This document shows positions 40,228 to 53,687 of a stretch of 64,000 nt of DNA, piece by piece. This DNA is from Chrysomallon squamiferum (taxonomy: Eukaryota; Mollusca; Gastropoda; Neomphalida; Peltospiridae). Positions within the stretch are counted from its first letter, which is position 1; each line of letters starts with the position of its first letter. The position numbers were made by a program, and so were the translations under genes. The stretch spans positions 2,189,167-2,253,166 of the forward strand of contig CM022665.1 in assembly GCA_012295275.1 (NCBI GenBank). The letters are read 5' to 3'. The notes beneath the pieces are model-generated. The model did not search any database. It was not told the DNA's origin and saw only the letters and a list, made by a program, of their open reading frames with translations.

Positions 40228-40863
40228 ATGTCTGACGAGTTGTCTAATACATACAATGTGTTTGTTAAAGGGATAGAGGGAAAGACGAGAACATTACAAA
40301 TCCATAAGGTCTGTTTAATTTTTATTTACACCTACTGCAGGATTTTAGAGATGGGAAGTGCGATGTTTGTTGAAATTTTGTTTTATATTTATTTTATTTA
40401 CATACATGTATGTGTGTATGTATGAGCGTATATTACGTGGAGAGAACTGGGAGAGATTGTTGTTTCATTTGGTAATTATTTTTTTGTTTTATCAAATTTC
40501 TTTTTTTATTCTTCTACTTTTTTTTTTTTTTTTTTTTCTCCTTACTGGTGACGGAAAAGAATTTTGCATAACATAATACTTGATATTATTCTTGAATAAC
40601 TGAAAGATTTATTTATCAAACATTTTATATTTTATTCATTTGCATTTTCTTTTATTTCAATTACAGTAATTTTATAATTTATTTAATAATATTATTATCT
40701 ATTTATTTATTTATTTACTTTTTTAAATAATAAGGACGCCACGGTTGACGAACTTATGCAGAAGATATCAAAAAAAATAAAGATTCCAGTCCATGAGCTG
40801 GGAATTGTTTATACAAGTAAGAATATAAACCAAGAGAATATATACAAATATGTCACAATGCCA

Positions 40864-40931
<68 letters not shown>

Positions 40932-42295
40932 AATAGTTATATTTTATTTCAGAAACCCTTCTTACCTAAAACATAACTCGCTCCTGTTGTATTACTTTTT
41001 TTAATTTTTTATTACTCGTTGTTTGGGATTACAATTATCATTATTTCTCTTCATGCTGTTGTTGTTGTTGTTTTTGTATTGATGTTGTTGTAGTGATGAT
41101 GGTTGTGACGTTAGTGACGTTGGTGCTGAATATTTTGAATTTAATTCTTTATTTGGATTCTGAATAACCACGTGTTGATTTTCTTGTCTGTTTACTACTA
41201 GCGAAACAGCTTGAATACGGAAGTAACAAGTATCTATCAGATTACAAAATGCAGAACAATTCAACGGTATGTGTAGTGTTGAGGCTGCCAGGAGGCTCTG
41301 GAGAAGATTACTCGCTTAAACAGCTGGACGAAGACGCACCACGGTCTGATGAGCCAGATATGATTACACTGGACGACGATCCCAATAATGAACGAGCACA
41401 GATGCCATGTGGCCATGCCATCGGTAAGAAACGAAAATAACAGATTTGTGGTTTTACACAATGATGATGATGATGATGATGATGATTATAAACGATTATG
41501 TAAATAATAATATTTATGACGATGATGATACGTCTCTTTATTCTTACCTGTTCATTCAGATTATGATATTTTTCTATTTGTTTGGTTAGAACAGCTAAAA
41601 CTGTCACTCACACATTATACACTTTTCATTAATATTTGTCATTCGTCTTTATAGGCCCAGAATCCTTAACAGCATTTTGCCGAAGTCTCCTTGATGCTGG
41701 AAAGTTCCAGTTTCTATGTCCTTACAGAAACAACAATGAATACTGCGGCAAAGAATGGCCTTTCTTCATTGTTAGGCGCCTGGCAGTTTTGACCGAAGGA
41801 GAAATTATCACATTTGAAAGGAAACTCTGTGAAAACTACATTCGCAAAGCAGTGGGGATTCAGGAATGTCCACGGTGTCATTGCCTTTGCGAGCGAATCG
41901 ACAAAACCAACCGCCGAGTCATCTGCACGTTTTGCTCCAGAAAGGGAACTCGTTTTGAATTCTGCTGGTCATGCCTGCATGAGTGGACCGGGAGTGGAAC
42001 AGATGTATGTGGCAACGATGAATGCTCCGGAGAAGATCCCCGTCTGAGCATTCTTCGCAAAGCATCGAAGAAAACTATCGTTGGTGTGGCTAACTGTCCC
42101 TCGTGTCGAGCCTGCCCATCCTGCGGAATGATAATAGAGCACACGAAAGCCTGCAAACATATGGTATGTCCATGTGGCCAGAAGTTCTGCTTCATCTGTT
42201 TGAAAAAGGCTGATGAAGATGGTCGGTATCAGTGTGGATCCTTCAATACGCCTTGTTCTGTTGCTGCAGTCCAAGAGTCAATACCAGGCTGTTAA
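40228..42295 (+). CDS. Ubiquitin-like-RBR E3 ubiquitin ligase, copy C (intact)
   Basis: Exons 40228-40308, 40735-40816, 41202-41423 and 41655-42295 join in phase to 341 aa. Residues 1-86 form a ubiquitin-like domain with ubiquitin's pattern (GKT...L.I, KQLEYG, LSDYKMQ) ending VVLRLPGG at 79-86. After an acidic linker, residues 122-165 look like a reduced RING1 (C124, H126, C137, C150, C159) without the usual first Cys pair. Residues 200-252 form the IBR (C200, C203, C219, C222, C232, C235, C247, C252). Residues 276-310 form RING2, whose AC-KHM motif puts the probable catalytic Cys at 295, with C282, C285, C300, C302, C307 and C310. RBR ligases take ubiquitin from an E2 onto that Cys before passing it to a substrate. 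It is likely cytosolic; no signal or membrane segment is seen. Compared with D, exon 2 has two substitutions (ELGIVYT against ELRILYT). Confidence 0.85.
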
Positions 42296-42560
42296 CATCG
42301 AGTACATAGCTCAACATTTGACTTTCGATCCACGAACTTGTAGAAATTGTTTTTACTAACAAATTAAATTCATTTATGACACTTTTATAATAATAATAAT
42401 AATAATAATTATAATAATTATAATGTTTATTACTATGATGATTTATTAAAAGTAAATAACTTAAGATAAAGGTATAGTATGTAGAAATATTGGTGTATAG
42501 CAAGTTCACTTACTTATATCCTTGTTTCTTTAGTTTTCTGAATGCTTATTGCTTGCTTCA

Positions 42561-42566
42561 AATAAA
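42561..42566 (+). terminator. Polyadenylation signal of copy C
   Basis: AATAAA lies 266 bp after the stop codon. The equivalent signal of copy D is at 49428-49433. Confidence 0.45.
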
Positions 42567-42636
42567 AATAGATAAATCAGTATCTTGGACTTTTCGTTTT
42601 TAAATTACAAAAAGCAGGATTTATTTTTAATGGAAC

Positions 42637-42656
42637 TGACGTCAGAGGTTCATTGG
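42637..42656. promoter_or_regulatory. CRE plus inverted CCAAT downstream of copy C
   Basis: TGACGTCA (42637-42644) and ATTGG (42652-42656) are preserved after A, B, C and D (D: 49504-49511 and 49519-49523). Confidence 0.35.
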
Positions 42657-42659
42657 TTA

Positions 42660-45135
42660 CACTTCTAGTCAGACGTCGTGTTAGTTTTGTAACCGCAGTA
42701 GAAAATAATCGACTCTTTTCCACTAATGGGATACGTGTTTTACTGAAAGAAAAGTAAAGCTGAACAGTGACTTGTTCTAAATGATTCTAACACATGGCTG
42801 ATTTAACATACGTTGTAGAAAATTAGCTTGTGTACAATGTCCCATTCAGAATTAGATTCATTGTAAAGGGACTGTATCTTGGTGACTACTCCTAGTTATT
42901 CGTGTTCAAGCTTCAGATTTTCATCTGTATCTCTCAAAACGTTCCCTGTAACTAATAATATCTGTCTACCCATCTATCCAACCACACACACATACATATA
43001 AAACTAACACATAAAATGATGTGGACTTAAAACACATTAAAATAAAACCAGATCTTGAGTGATCTGTGCATACGCTGCCCCTTCCCCACGGAAAACCTAT
43101 ATCAGCGCACATTGATTAAAAACTTGGTTTCGATATCATCCATAGGACAGGAGACAGACTCATTTTAATTTAAAAAATAATAATAATCAATAAATAAATA
43201 AATCAAATAATGAATGAATGAATGAATGAATACAAATTAATTCAAAAAAGCAAAATACGAAATCCCCAAATCCCCCCCTTCAAAACTCCCCAAAAGAACG
43301 TTGAGGTATTGACATTTTCCAGTTCTGTTTAACACATAAATTTTCAAATATTATAAATAATATTGGTAGTATTTAAAATAAATAAATTAATAATTAAAAA
43401 AAATTAAATTAAATTAAATAACCACCGGAAAACCCGATTTCTATAATTAACTATTTAGTTACGATAACAGTGTTGTTGTTTACGTTAGTGACCTAATCTT
43501 ACAGCAACGATTATGTTCGATATACGTAACAATTGTGAGTCATCAAGTGGAAAACCCACAATACTCAAAATAAAAACAAGTCATCTGGCCATCTTCCAAG
43601 TCATGATCTGTATGATAAAATTAATAAGTTTTAGCTAATTTATCAGACAAGTCAGAGCAAGTTTCTATCTCACTCTCTTTATTTATTTATTTAGTTATTT
43701 ATTATTTTTAATGGGTTTTTTCTTTCTTTCTTTTCTTGTTTTAGTGTTTTTTTGGTAGGTTTTTTTTTTTAGTTTTTTCCCTCTCATATTTATTTATTTA
43801 TTTATTTATTATTTGGTAAAGCAGGCGACACGAAATAAATAAATTGGGAGAATGGGGGAACTTTGGTTCATAATAAAATATATGTTATATGTAAAATAAA
43901 ATTATATTCACAATTAATCAGTCAATGTATAGATAGTAACACACGCACACGCACACACGCAAACTTTAAAGCTAAGACATAAAACGACTGTGGATTGAAA
44001 ATACATTAAAATAAATTTCATGTCTCAGATCTTGATGATCCTTGAATACAATGCCCCTTCCCCACGGAAAACCTCTATTCTGAGTGGCTAATTTAACATA
44101 CGTTGTATATACACACACGCACACACAAACACTAATATACATATTCTCTGAAATATACATGTGTAATTATATATAAATACTGTCAACAACTGTCATATAC
44201 GTGTATAAAAAATATACATCAGGTATGTAGCTACATTAAATACAATAAAACAAAACACTCGTTTCTATTTCGTCGATCAGTAATGGAACTTAATAACGTT
44301 AATGTTCCTTAATTGTAGTTTCTAGAAATTTATCTTCAGTTGTTTAGCCTGATTTTCAGACTCTACGAAACTGTAGACCTACAAAAAGTCGATTTACAAT
44401 AACAAAAATAATTTAAAAAAAAAGAAAGAAAAAAGCCTTCTCTGAATATAAATAATTAGCTTTTTTAAGAGCGAAAATGTATATTTATGTTGAAACGTTT
44501 CCACTGATTTATTGCCATTTTACATTTATCAATATTATATAACGCTAAATAAATTTACCTCACAGGTAATGTTCGTCTAGAATCTAGACTCTAGATGCTT
44601 GGATGCATACAGAACACAAAACGTTATTTGAAACTAATGAAAAGCAAAAATTCTAATCGTACATTAAGACATGATCACTGATTTATAAAACTGATTCCTT
44701 CTTCTTTCACACAATGAAGAAATACAACAACTTTCAGTCTCACTAAAATATTCAAATACAGATGTGGTAAGACCTTAAGCTAGTTATTTAAATTTATTTA
44801 TTTATTGCTGTTTATATATTAATAAAATCTGAGAAACAGAAGTCTAAAGTCTTATGTTGGTCAGTCGACGTTGGTTTTGAAAGTTATCCCCACTGACAAA
44901 ATGATCTGCTTATGCCTGTTCACTTATATTTGCTATGCACACTGAAAATAGTTTCGGATTTAAACACGGTTTTAGTAATTGTGAAATGAACAAGAAAAAT
45001 GAATACTATAATGAACAGGTTAGAAGTAGATTTATGTGGATTTAAAAATGTTAACATTTAAGCTTATTTTTTGAATGATATCGTGTCTCACCTGTGCGTG
45101 TCTCACCTGTGCGTATCTCTTGACCAATGTTACAG
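42660..45135. other. Unit 3 tail and unit 4 start
   Basis: Nearly the same sequence as 35.7-38.26 kb. A loss of about 115 bp near 44,625 distinguishes it from unit 3. No gene is visible. Confidence 0.6.
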
Positions 45136-45416
45136 GTATGTGTGAGGCTGGCACTGTTTGGAGTGACGCAAACAACGTTTGTCAATCTGAAACAACCATT
45201 TTCTCGTCCACTCCAGCAAACAGTAATACGTTGGATGCTTCAACGACGACAACACCGTTAATACCGGATTGCTCAGAAGACGACGATACATATTACCCGG
45301 GAGAGAAATGTGACAGCTTTTACCACTGTGATCAGGGAAATGCTGTGACATTGTCATGTGGTCCAGGCACTATTTGGAATCAGAGTTCTAAAGTCTGTGT
45401 TACGGGAAGCTGCTGA
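45136..45416 (+). pseudogene. Orphan copy of the chitin-binding last exon (unit 4)
   Basis: At protein level this exon is the same as the unit 3 copy: acceptor, phase, six chitin-binding Cys and stop codon are all intact. As in unit 3, no upstream exons of the secreted-protein gene accompany it. Confidence 0.75.
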
Positions 45417-46095
45417 AAACAATGAATTGAGAATACTCTGATGTTTCATAATCTCATCTGCGACATTTTAATAATTAAAAACATTTGCACAAATAAATCT
45501 CTTTCAAGGATACTGTCAACAATAAATGATACTTAGAAAATGTAAAGTGTCAGTGAAATAAATGTTTCGGCTAATACAGATTAGAAAGCGGTATTTGTTA
45601 TTAATTGATATATTTTGACTTTTGAGTTGTACGATGTCGCCATCATTTGTCTTTGAAAAACAGTCTGTTCTCGATTCTATTACTAAAGAGTTTAATTTTT
45701 AAAATCATTCACATGAAAATTAAGACTCGTTCATAACTTTCACAGTAAAAAATAAAAAATAAAAATAAAATGTAAATAGAAATAAAGTGGCCATATTAGT
45801 CTCGATCGATACTATCTGCAGTTCATTTATTTGGGTATTGTGTTTTCTGAATGTTAAATATTTTTAGCTGATCACACATTTACCCTAGAGCTCTTCAGGA
45901 ACACATCTCGCTTTTGTTAACTGTTAAGGCCTGTCTCCGGAAAACGTTACTGCGTGCAGTTTTATGTTTATCTCGAGCAGTGATTCTTACGTGGTTTACA
46001 GAGCTGTAAAACCATTTCTAACTAATTATATTCTAATCTGAAATGTATTTCTGTACCCTTACATCAGCAAATAATTGTGTCAAATAAAATTTAAA

Positions 46096-46188
46096 ATAAA
46101 TTGATGAAAGGATAAAGAATTTCCCGGACTTCTGCGATTGGTACAATTAATAAGTGAACACTGGTCATGGCCTCCTATTACAGCATGG
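46096..46188 (-). pseudogene. THAP-domain N-terminal fragment (unit 4)
   Basis: This is the unit 4 counterpart of the unit 3 THAP fragment, with one substitution changing the HRF end to HQF. It moved with the segmental duplication. Confidence 0.5.
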
Positions 46189-46405
46189 TTGCCTTTGCCC
46201 AAACAACTCCGTTTGCAACGAGGTCTATTCTGGCGAGATCTCGTGATAGGCGTCCTCGAATTACCCAGCAGTGGTCACGTGTGCAGTGGAATGCGAATCT
46301 CTATTGTGAGTCGTCAAGTGGAAAGTCCACAATACCCAAAATAAAAATTAATCATCTGGCCATCTTCCAAGTCTGACTTTCTTTCTTTCTTTCTTTCTTT
46401 ATTTC

Positions 46406-46466
<61 letters not shown>

Positions 46467-46890
46467 TAATGTATTCTTTTATTTCTTTTCTTGTATATTT
46501 TTTTCTTGAATATTTATTTATTTATTTGGTAAAGCAGGAGGCACGAAAATAAAATTATATTCACAATTAATCAGTCAACATATAGACATACACACACATA
46601 CACACACACACACATATAAAGCTAACACATATAAAACGAACACATAAAATGATGTGGACTTAAAATACATTAAAATAAAACTAGATCTTTGGTGATCTGT
46701 GCATACCCTGCCCCTTCCCCACGGAAAACCTATATCAGTGCATTTTGATTAAAAACTTGGTTTCGATGCCATTCGTAGTGAACTCATTATAATGATACTT
46801 ATTTCATTATAAAAATTATATTCATCACAGTATGACATCGTATCTATATTTTTTCTAGCATTTTCCAATCGCCTTTCTCATTTTAATAAT

Positions 46891-46927
<37 letters not shown>

Positions 46928-46985
46928 CTTTCCAAAGTTCAAGCACGAAAGAAAGCGAAAGTGGGGAAGTTTGTCATATCGCAAC

Positions 46986-47014
46986 TGGAAATTCCACGTA
47001 CAAATGACGTGGCA
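46986..47014. promoter_or_regulatory. kappaB-like palindrome and TGACGT motif before copy D
   Basis: TGGAAATTCCA (46986-46996) and TGACGTGGCA (47005-47014) lie at the same distances from the start codon as in copy C. Confidence 0.45.
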
Positions 47015-47107
47015 AAGAAATTCTTTTTAAAACAACGATCGTACCTCGTTTTATTCATTTCGCGTGTTACTTTTTGCAAGTAGGAAGGGTAAAGCAAACG
47101 GAGTACA

Positions 47108-47744
47108 ATGTCTGACGAGTTGTCTAATACATACAATGTGTTTGTTAAAGGGATAGAGGGAAAGACGAGAACATTACAAATCCATAAGGTCTGTTTAATT
47201 TTTATTTACACCTACTGCAGGATTTTAGAGATGGGAAGTGCGATGTTTGTTGAAATTTTGTTTTATATTTATTTTATTTACATACATGTATGTGTGTATG
47301 TATGAGCGTATATTACGTGGAGAGAACTGGGAGAGATTGTTGTTTCATTTGGTAATTATTTTTTTGTTTTATCAAATTTCTTTTTTTATTCTTCTACTTT
47401 TTTTTTTTTTTTTTTTTTCTCCTTACTGGTGACGGAAAAGAATTTTGCATAACATAATACTTGATATTATTCTTGAATAACTGAAAGATTTATTTATCAA
47501 ACATTTTATATTTTATTCATTTGCATTTTCTTTTATTTCAATTACAGTAATTTTATAATTTATTTAATAATATTATTATCTATTTATTTATTTATTTACT
47601 TTTTTAAATAATAAGGACGCCACGGTTGACGAACTTATGCAGAAGATATCAAAAAAAATAAAGATTCCAGTCCATGAGCTGAGAATTCTTTATACAAGTA
47701 AGAATATAAACCAAGAGAATATATACAAATATGTCACAATGCCA

Positions 47745-47799
<55 letters not shown>

Positions 47800-49162
47800 A
47801 TAGTTATATTTTATTTCAGAAACCCTTCTTACCTAAAACATAACTCGCTCCTGTTGTATTACTTTTTTTAATTTTTTATTACTCGTTGTTTGGGATTACA
47901 ATTATCATTATTTCTCTTCATGCTGTTGTTGTTGTTGTTTTTGTATTGATGTTGTTGTAGTGATGATGGTTGTGACGTTAGTGACGTTGGTGCTGAATAT
48001 TTTGAATTTAATTCTTTATTTGGATTCTGAATAACCACGTGTTGATTTTCTTGTCTGTTTACTACTAGCGAAACAGCTTGAATACGGAAGTAACAAGTAT
48101 CTATCAGATTACAAAATGCAGAACAATTCAACGGTATATTTAGTGTTGAGGCAGCCAGGAGGCTCTGGAGAAGATTACTCGCTTAAACAGCTGGACGAAG
48201 ACGCACCACGGTCTGATGAGCCAGATATGATTACACTGGACGACGATCCCAATAATGAACGAGCACAGATGCCATGTGGCCATGCCATCGGTAAGAAACG
48301 AAAATAACAGATTTGTGGTTTTACACAATGATGATGATGATGATGATGATGATTATAAACGATTATGTAAATAATAATATTTATGACGATGATGATACGT
48401 CTCTTTATTCTTACCTGTTCATTCAGATTATGATATTTTTCTATTTGTTTGGTTAGAACAGCTAAAACTGTCACTCACACATTATACACTTTTCATTAAT
48501 ATTTGTCATTCGTCTTTATAGGCCCAGAATCCTTAACAGCATTTTGCCGAAGTCTCCTTGATGCTGGAAAGTTCCAGTTTCTATGTCCTTACAGAAACAA
48601 CAATGAATACTGCGGCAAAGAATGGCCTTTCTTCATTGTTAGGCGCCTGGCAGTTTTGACCGAAGGAGAAATTATCACATTTGAAAGGAAACTCTGTGAA
48701 AACTACATTCGCAAAGCAGTGGGGATTCAGGAATGTCCACGGTGTCATTGCCTTTGCGAGCGAATCGACAAAACCAACCGCCGAGTCATCTGCACGTTTT
48801 GCTCCAGAAAGGGAACTCGTTTTGAATTCTGCTGGTCATGCCTGCATGAGTGGACCGGGAGTGGAATAGATGCATGTGGCAACGATGAATGCTCTGGAGA
48901 AGATCCCCGTCTGAGCATTCTTCGCAAAGCATCGAAGAAAACTATCGTTGGTGTGGCTAACTGTCCCTCGTGTCGAGCCTGCCCATCCTGCGGAATGATA
49001 ATAGAGCACACGAAAGCCTGCAAACATATGGTATGTCCATGTGGCCAGAAGTTCTGCTTCATCTGTTTGAAAAAGGCTGATGAAGATGGTCGGTATCAGT
49101 GTGGATCCTTCAATACGCCTTGTTCTGTTGCTGCAGTCCAAGAGTCAATACCAGGCTGTTAA
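47108..49162 (+). CDS. Ubiquitin-like-RBR E3 ubiquitin ligase, copy D (intact)
   Basis: Exons 47108-47188, 47616-47697, 48069-48290 and 48522-49162 give 341 aa with the same domain order as copy C: ubiquitin-like domain, acidic linker, reduced RING1, IBR, RING2 with probable catalytic Cys 295. Differences from C are few: ELRILYT in exon 2, TVYLVLRQPGG in place of TVCVVLRLPGG at the end of the ubiquitin-like domain, and GIDAC in place of GTDVC in exon 4. The Gly-Gly is kept, but the residue before Pro-Gly-Gly is Gln instead of Leu. Introns are also nearly identical to C, so the duplication is recent or the copies have been homogenised. Confidence 0.85.
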
Positions 49163-49976
49163 CATCGAGTACATAGCTCAACATTTGACTTTCGATCCAC
49201 GAACTTGTAGAAATTGTTTTTACTAACAAATTAAATTCATTTATGACACTTTTATAATAATAATAATAATAATAATTATAATAATTATAATGTTTATTAC
49301 TATGATGATTTATTAAAAGTAAATAACTTAAGATAAAGGTATAGTATGTAGAAATATTGGTGTATAGCAAGTTCACTTACTTATATCGTTGATTCTTTAG
49401 TTTTCTGAATGCTTATTTCTTGTTTCAAATAAAAATAGATAAATCAATAACATGGACTTTTCGTTTTTAAATTACAAAAAGCAGGATTTATTTTTAATGG
49501 AACTGACGTCAGAGGTTCATTGGTTACACTTCTAGTCAGACGTCGTGTTAGTTTTGTAACCGCAGTAGAAAATAATCGACTCTTTTCCACTAATGGGATA
49601 CGTGTTTTACTGAAAGAAAAGTACAGCTGAACAGTGACTTGTTCTAAATGATTCTAACACATGGCTGATTTGACATACGTTGCAGAAAATTAGCTTGTGT
49701 ACAATGTCCGATTCAGCATTAGATTCATTCTAAAGGGACTGTATCTTGGTGACTACTCCTAGTTATTCGTGTTCAAGCTTCAGATCTTCATCTGTATCTC
49801 TCAAAACGTTCCCTGCAACTAATACTATCTGTCTACCCATCTATCCAACCACACACACAACATATAAAACTAACACATAAAATGATGTGGACTTAAAATA
49901 CATTAAAATAAAACTAGATCTTGGGTGATCTGTACATACGCTGCCCCTTCCCCACGGAAAACCTATATCAGTGCAC

Positions 49977-51840
49977 ATTGATTAAAGACTTGGTTTCAAT
50001 GTCATCCATAGGGCAGGAGATAGACTCATTTTAATAAAAAAAAGTTTTAATTTTGGCGTATGAATACATTGCATAGTCATATTATATTAGTACAGTAATA
50101 ATTCGATAAAAGTACACTGAACAGAAACACTATCAAATTAGGAGAAGAAATAAACTATTTTAGAAAATGTTACATTTACATCAAATTATGCTGGAACTTT
50201 TGTAAATACATTATTTTTCAAAACAAAAAAAAAGAAGGAAAAAGCCAATAAGTATCAACTGAACTAATCAATATATGGATGGACACCACAAAATATTTTA
50301 TAATTAATGCTAGAGTTAAACTAATGTTTGTTGTTGCTTGTCATGGGGCCCAGCACATAAGAGGTGTTAGTTTCAAGTGCTAACGACTCTATTAAAATAT
50401 GACTCGTTTCTTGTCTAGGGTTTGCGTCTTTGGTCGACCCGCTGTCTGTGAAATTAACAAACTGTGACGATTGATTAAAATAGATACACATATTTGCATG
50501 TACTACAGATATAAACTATATGTAATATCAAGTATTCACTATGAATACCAAAACAAAACACAATATTTATATTACAAAGATAATTATTTATTTTACACAT
50601 GTATAATAAGTAAATAAATAAATAAAAAATCAAATTAAATCAAATAATGAATGAATGAATGAATGAATACAAATTAATTCAAAAATGCAAAATACGAAAT
50701 CCCCAAATCCCCTCCATCAAAACTCCCCAAAAGAATGTTGAGGTTTAACACATAAATTATTAAATATTATAAAAAATATTGGTAGTATTTAAAATAAATA
50801 AATTAATAAGAAAAAAGAAAAAAAGAAAAAAGAAATTAAAAAAAGAACGGAAAAACCCGATTTCTGTAATTAACTATTTAGTGATGATAACAGTGTTGTT
50901 GTTTACGTTAGTGACGTAATCTTACAGCAACGATTCTGTTCGATATACGTAACAATTGTGAGTCATCAAGTGGAAAACCCACAATAAACAAAATAAAAAC
51001 AAGTCATCTGGCCATCTTCCAAGTCATGATCTATATAATAAAATGAATAAGTTTTAGCTTAATTTATCAGACAAGTCAGAGCAAGTTTCTATCTCACTCT
51101 CTTTATTTATTTATTTATTTATTTATTATTTTTAATGTATTCTTTTCCTCTTTTAGTGGGGTTTTTTTTTGGGGGGGGATTTGGTGTTTTTTCCCTCTCG
51201 TATTGATTAAAGACTTGGTTTCAATGTCATCCATAGGGCAGGAGATAGACTCATTTTAATAAAAAAAAAGTTTTAATTTTGGCGTATGAATACATTTTAT
51301 AGTCATATTATATTAGTACAGTAATAATTCGATAAAAGTACACTGAACAGAAACACTATCAAATTAGGAGAAGAAATAAACTATTTTAGAAAATGTTACA
51401 TTTACATCAAATTATGCTGGAACTTTTGTAAATACATTATTTTTCCAAAAAAAAAAAAAAAAAAAAAGAAGGAAAAAGCCAATAAGTATCAATTGAACTA
51501 ATCAATATATGGATGGACACCACAAAATATTTTATAATTAATGCTAGAGTTAAACTAATGTTTGTTGTTGCTTGTCATGGGGCCCAGCACATAAGAGGTG
51601 TTAGTTTAAAGTGCTAACGACTCTATTATAATATGACTCGTTTCTTGTCTAGGGTTTGCGTCTTTGGTCGACCCGCTGTCTGTGAAATTAACAAACTGTG
51701 ACGATTGATTATAATAGATACACATATTTGCACATACTACAGATATAAACTATATGTAATATCAAGTATCCACTATGAACACCAAAACAAAACACAATAT
51801 TTATATTACAAAGATAATCATTTATTTTACACATGTATAC
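49977..51840. repeat. Local duplication at the end of unit 4
   Basis: A block of about 600 bp starting ATTGATTAAAGACTTGG (49977 to about 50,590) is repeated in the same orientation at about 51,205-51,835 with small differences in A-run length. The unit tail (50.6-51.2 kb, with the shared GTGAGTCATCAAGTGGAAAA piece) lies between them. Both contain CATGGGGCCCAGCACATAAG. No coding potential is seen. Confidence 0.8.
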
Positions 51841-53687
51841 TTATTATTTAGTGCTTGAGGACGTGGGAGTTGGCGTTAAATGAAATACTACAATTCTTAA
51901 TTCTTTTAATTTTCCCTACAAGGTTTTGTTAGAAATAAATATATAATTCAAACTCTCTGTGGAGCATATACAGGTTACATAAAATTGATCAACAAATCAA
52001 ACAGAGCCTACAGAAACAGGATAACCATTTGTCCCTGCTTCAAACAAAGACAACCCAAAATACAATTACCGACATAGTTGTCTAATAATGGACGCCAACT
52101 CCTCGTCCCACCCGTGTTTTCTCTTTGTTCTCTGTGGTATGGTATGGTAACTCTTTTTACGTGCTCACGTCCAGTTCAAGGTTCAGGCACGCCTATCACG
52201 GATCCGATCTCTGGGATCGCCAGGGATGGGTTCCGTGACAGGAGAGGGGAAGGGGAAGGGGAAGGGGAAGGGGGTGGTGCATTTGAAGTGGGCAATTTGG
52301 ATTAAACCTTACGTGGTTTTTAGTTCTTTGTTCTCTGTGGTCTCTCTGTGACTGTGGGTCTTTTACTTAAATAAACACGTCGCGGACTTCCATGAAGTCA
52401 GCAGAGCGGAGCTGACAAAAATTCCTTTTGTCTCTCGCTAATGACTGTTAATTTTTAGGTGATTTCAGTAATTGGGTTACTGTTAACTAACAGTAGATAT
52501 TTAATTAATACATATTGTTAGGAATATTTGTAGAAATGAATGGTTAACATATTTACTTACTTTAAGGTTAATTACGAGATGTTAAACTATATTAAAGTAA
52601 GTCATTTAGGTAAATATTAAATATGTTACCGACATTTTCAAAAACTGTACCTTAAAAGTACAACAACATAAAATATTATAATAAGTAACAAAAAAAAAAA
52701 AAAATATAGCTACCAGCGAATTCTACAAGTAGGTACAAACTAAACTGCAATTCGTGGCTTAGTAAATAAGTTAGGACCAATTTGCTACGTTAAAGAAACA
52801 CAGAAAACAGTACATCTAAATATCACTGAGAAAACTTTCCCAGCTTGAACAAGGCCCCACTAGGGTATGGCTAAGAGCCCCATTACGTAAGATAAAAACC
52901 ATGGTTTGACGTCATATTGCTGTTGTTTGTTAGTGTTATTTAGACAGTAACAGATGGCCATACCAGAGCCTTCGATTTTAAATTTATATATATATATGTA
53001 TATATATATAAGAAAAATATTAAAAATGAACTATGTTGAGTATTATTAAATATATTTGCAGTGCTTATTAGTTTATAACCCAGTTATACTGAAATTAAAT
53101 TGATTGCGTAACTGAAGAGTGAGAGACAAGTGATAAGTGAAAAGAAAGTTATAAATTCTGTTAGTTACATCCAGTCACCTGATACTTCGGTTGTTTATAC
53201 ACTAGAAAATCAGTTTTGTATTTAATATTCTTAATCCAAAGTGATGAAGATAACTGTTCAGAGGAATATGACGAGATAGCCTTCAACTTATTAAATTTTT
53301 AGATTTTAATTTTATTTATTCTATGTATGTGTGTGTGTGTGTGTTTTAAAATGTGGAGAAACTAAATCTGAATTTCAGCATTTATGTTTTCCCTTTTTTT
53401 TATATAAACAAATAATAAAAATATTTTAAATTGAATGTTTTTATTACAGCTGATAAATTGCTTAGCAGTATAATTTAGTAGCTGTCCTTACTTTTCAAAA
53501 TAAATAGTCACGAAAAGGTCAGTTCCAGAACAGGCAGAAATATGCACAGGTAAATTATTTGTCTGTGTGTGTGTGTGTGTGTGAGTGACAGAGAGAGAGT
53601 ACGTTTCACCTGATTTACATAGACAGACAGACAAAAGTCATATAAATAGATATTGTTTCTTGTTTTTGTGGCAATTGTTACTTTCAC
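51841..53687. other. Spacer between the amplified block and the E2 gene
   Basis: No gene is supported. A GC-rich patch at about 52,090-52,420 contains a GGGGAA minisatellite (about 52,240-52,272) and a possible polyadenylation word just before ACACGTCGCGG. It could be part of a retroelement LTR or an unannotated promoter, but I found no paired repeat. GT arrays lie at 53,327-53,345 and 53,562-53,583. Confidence 0.4.

Noticed and set aside
52078-52305. GC-rich frame with a Gly-Glu repeat
   Set aside because: The repeat is a GGGGAA minisatellite; possibly LTR or promoter DNA, but no second LTR or primer-binding site could be identified.
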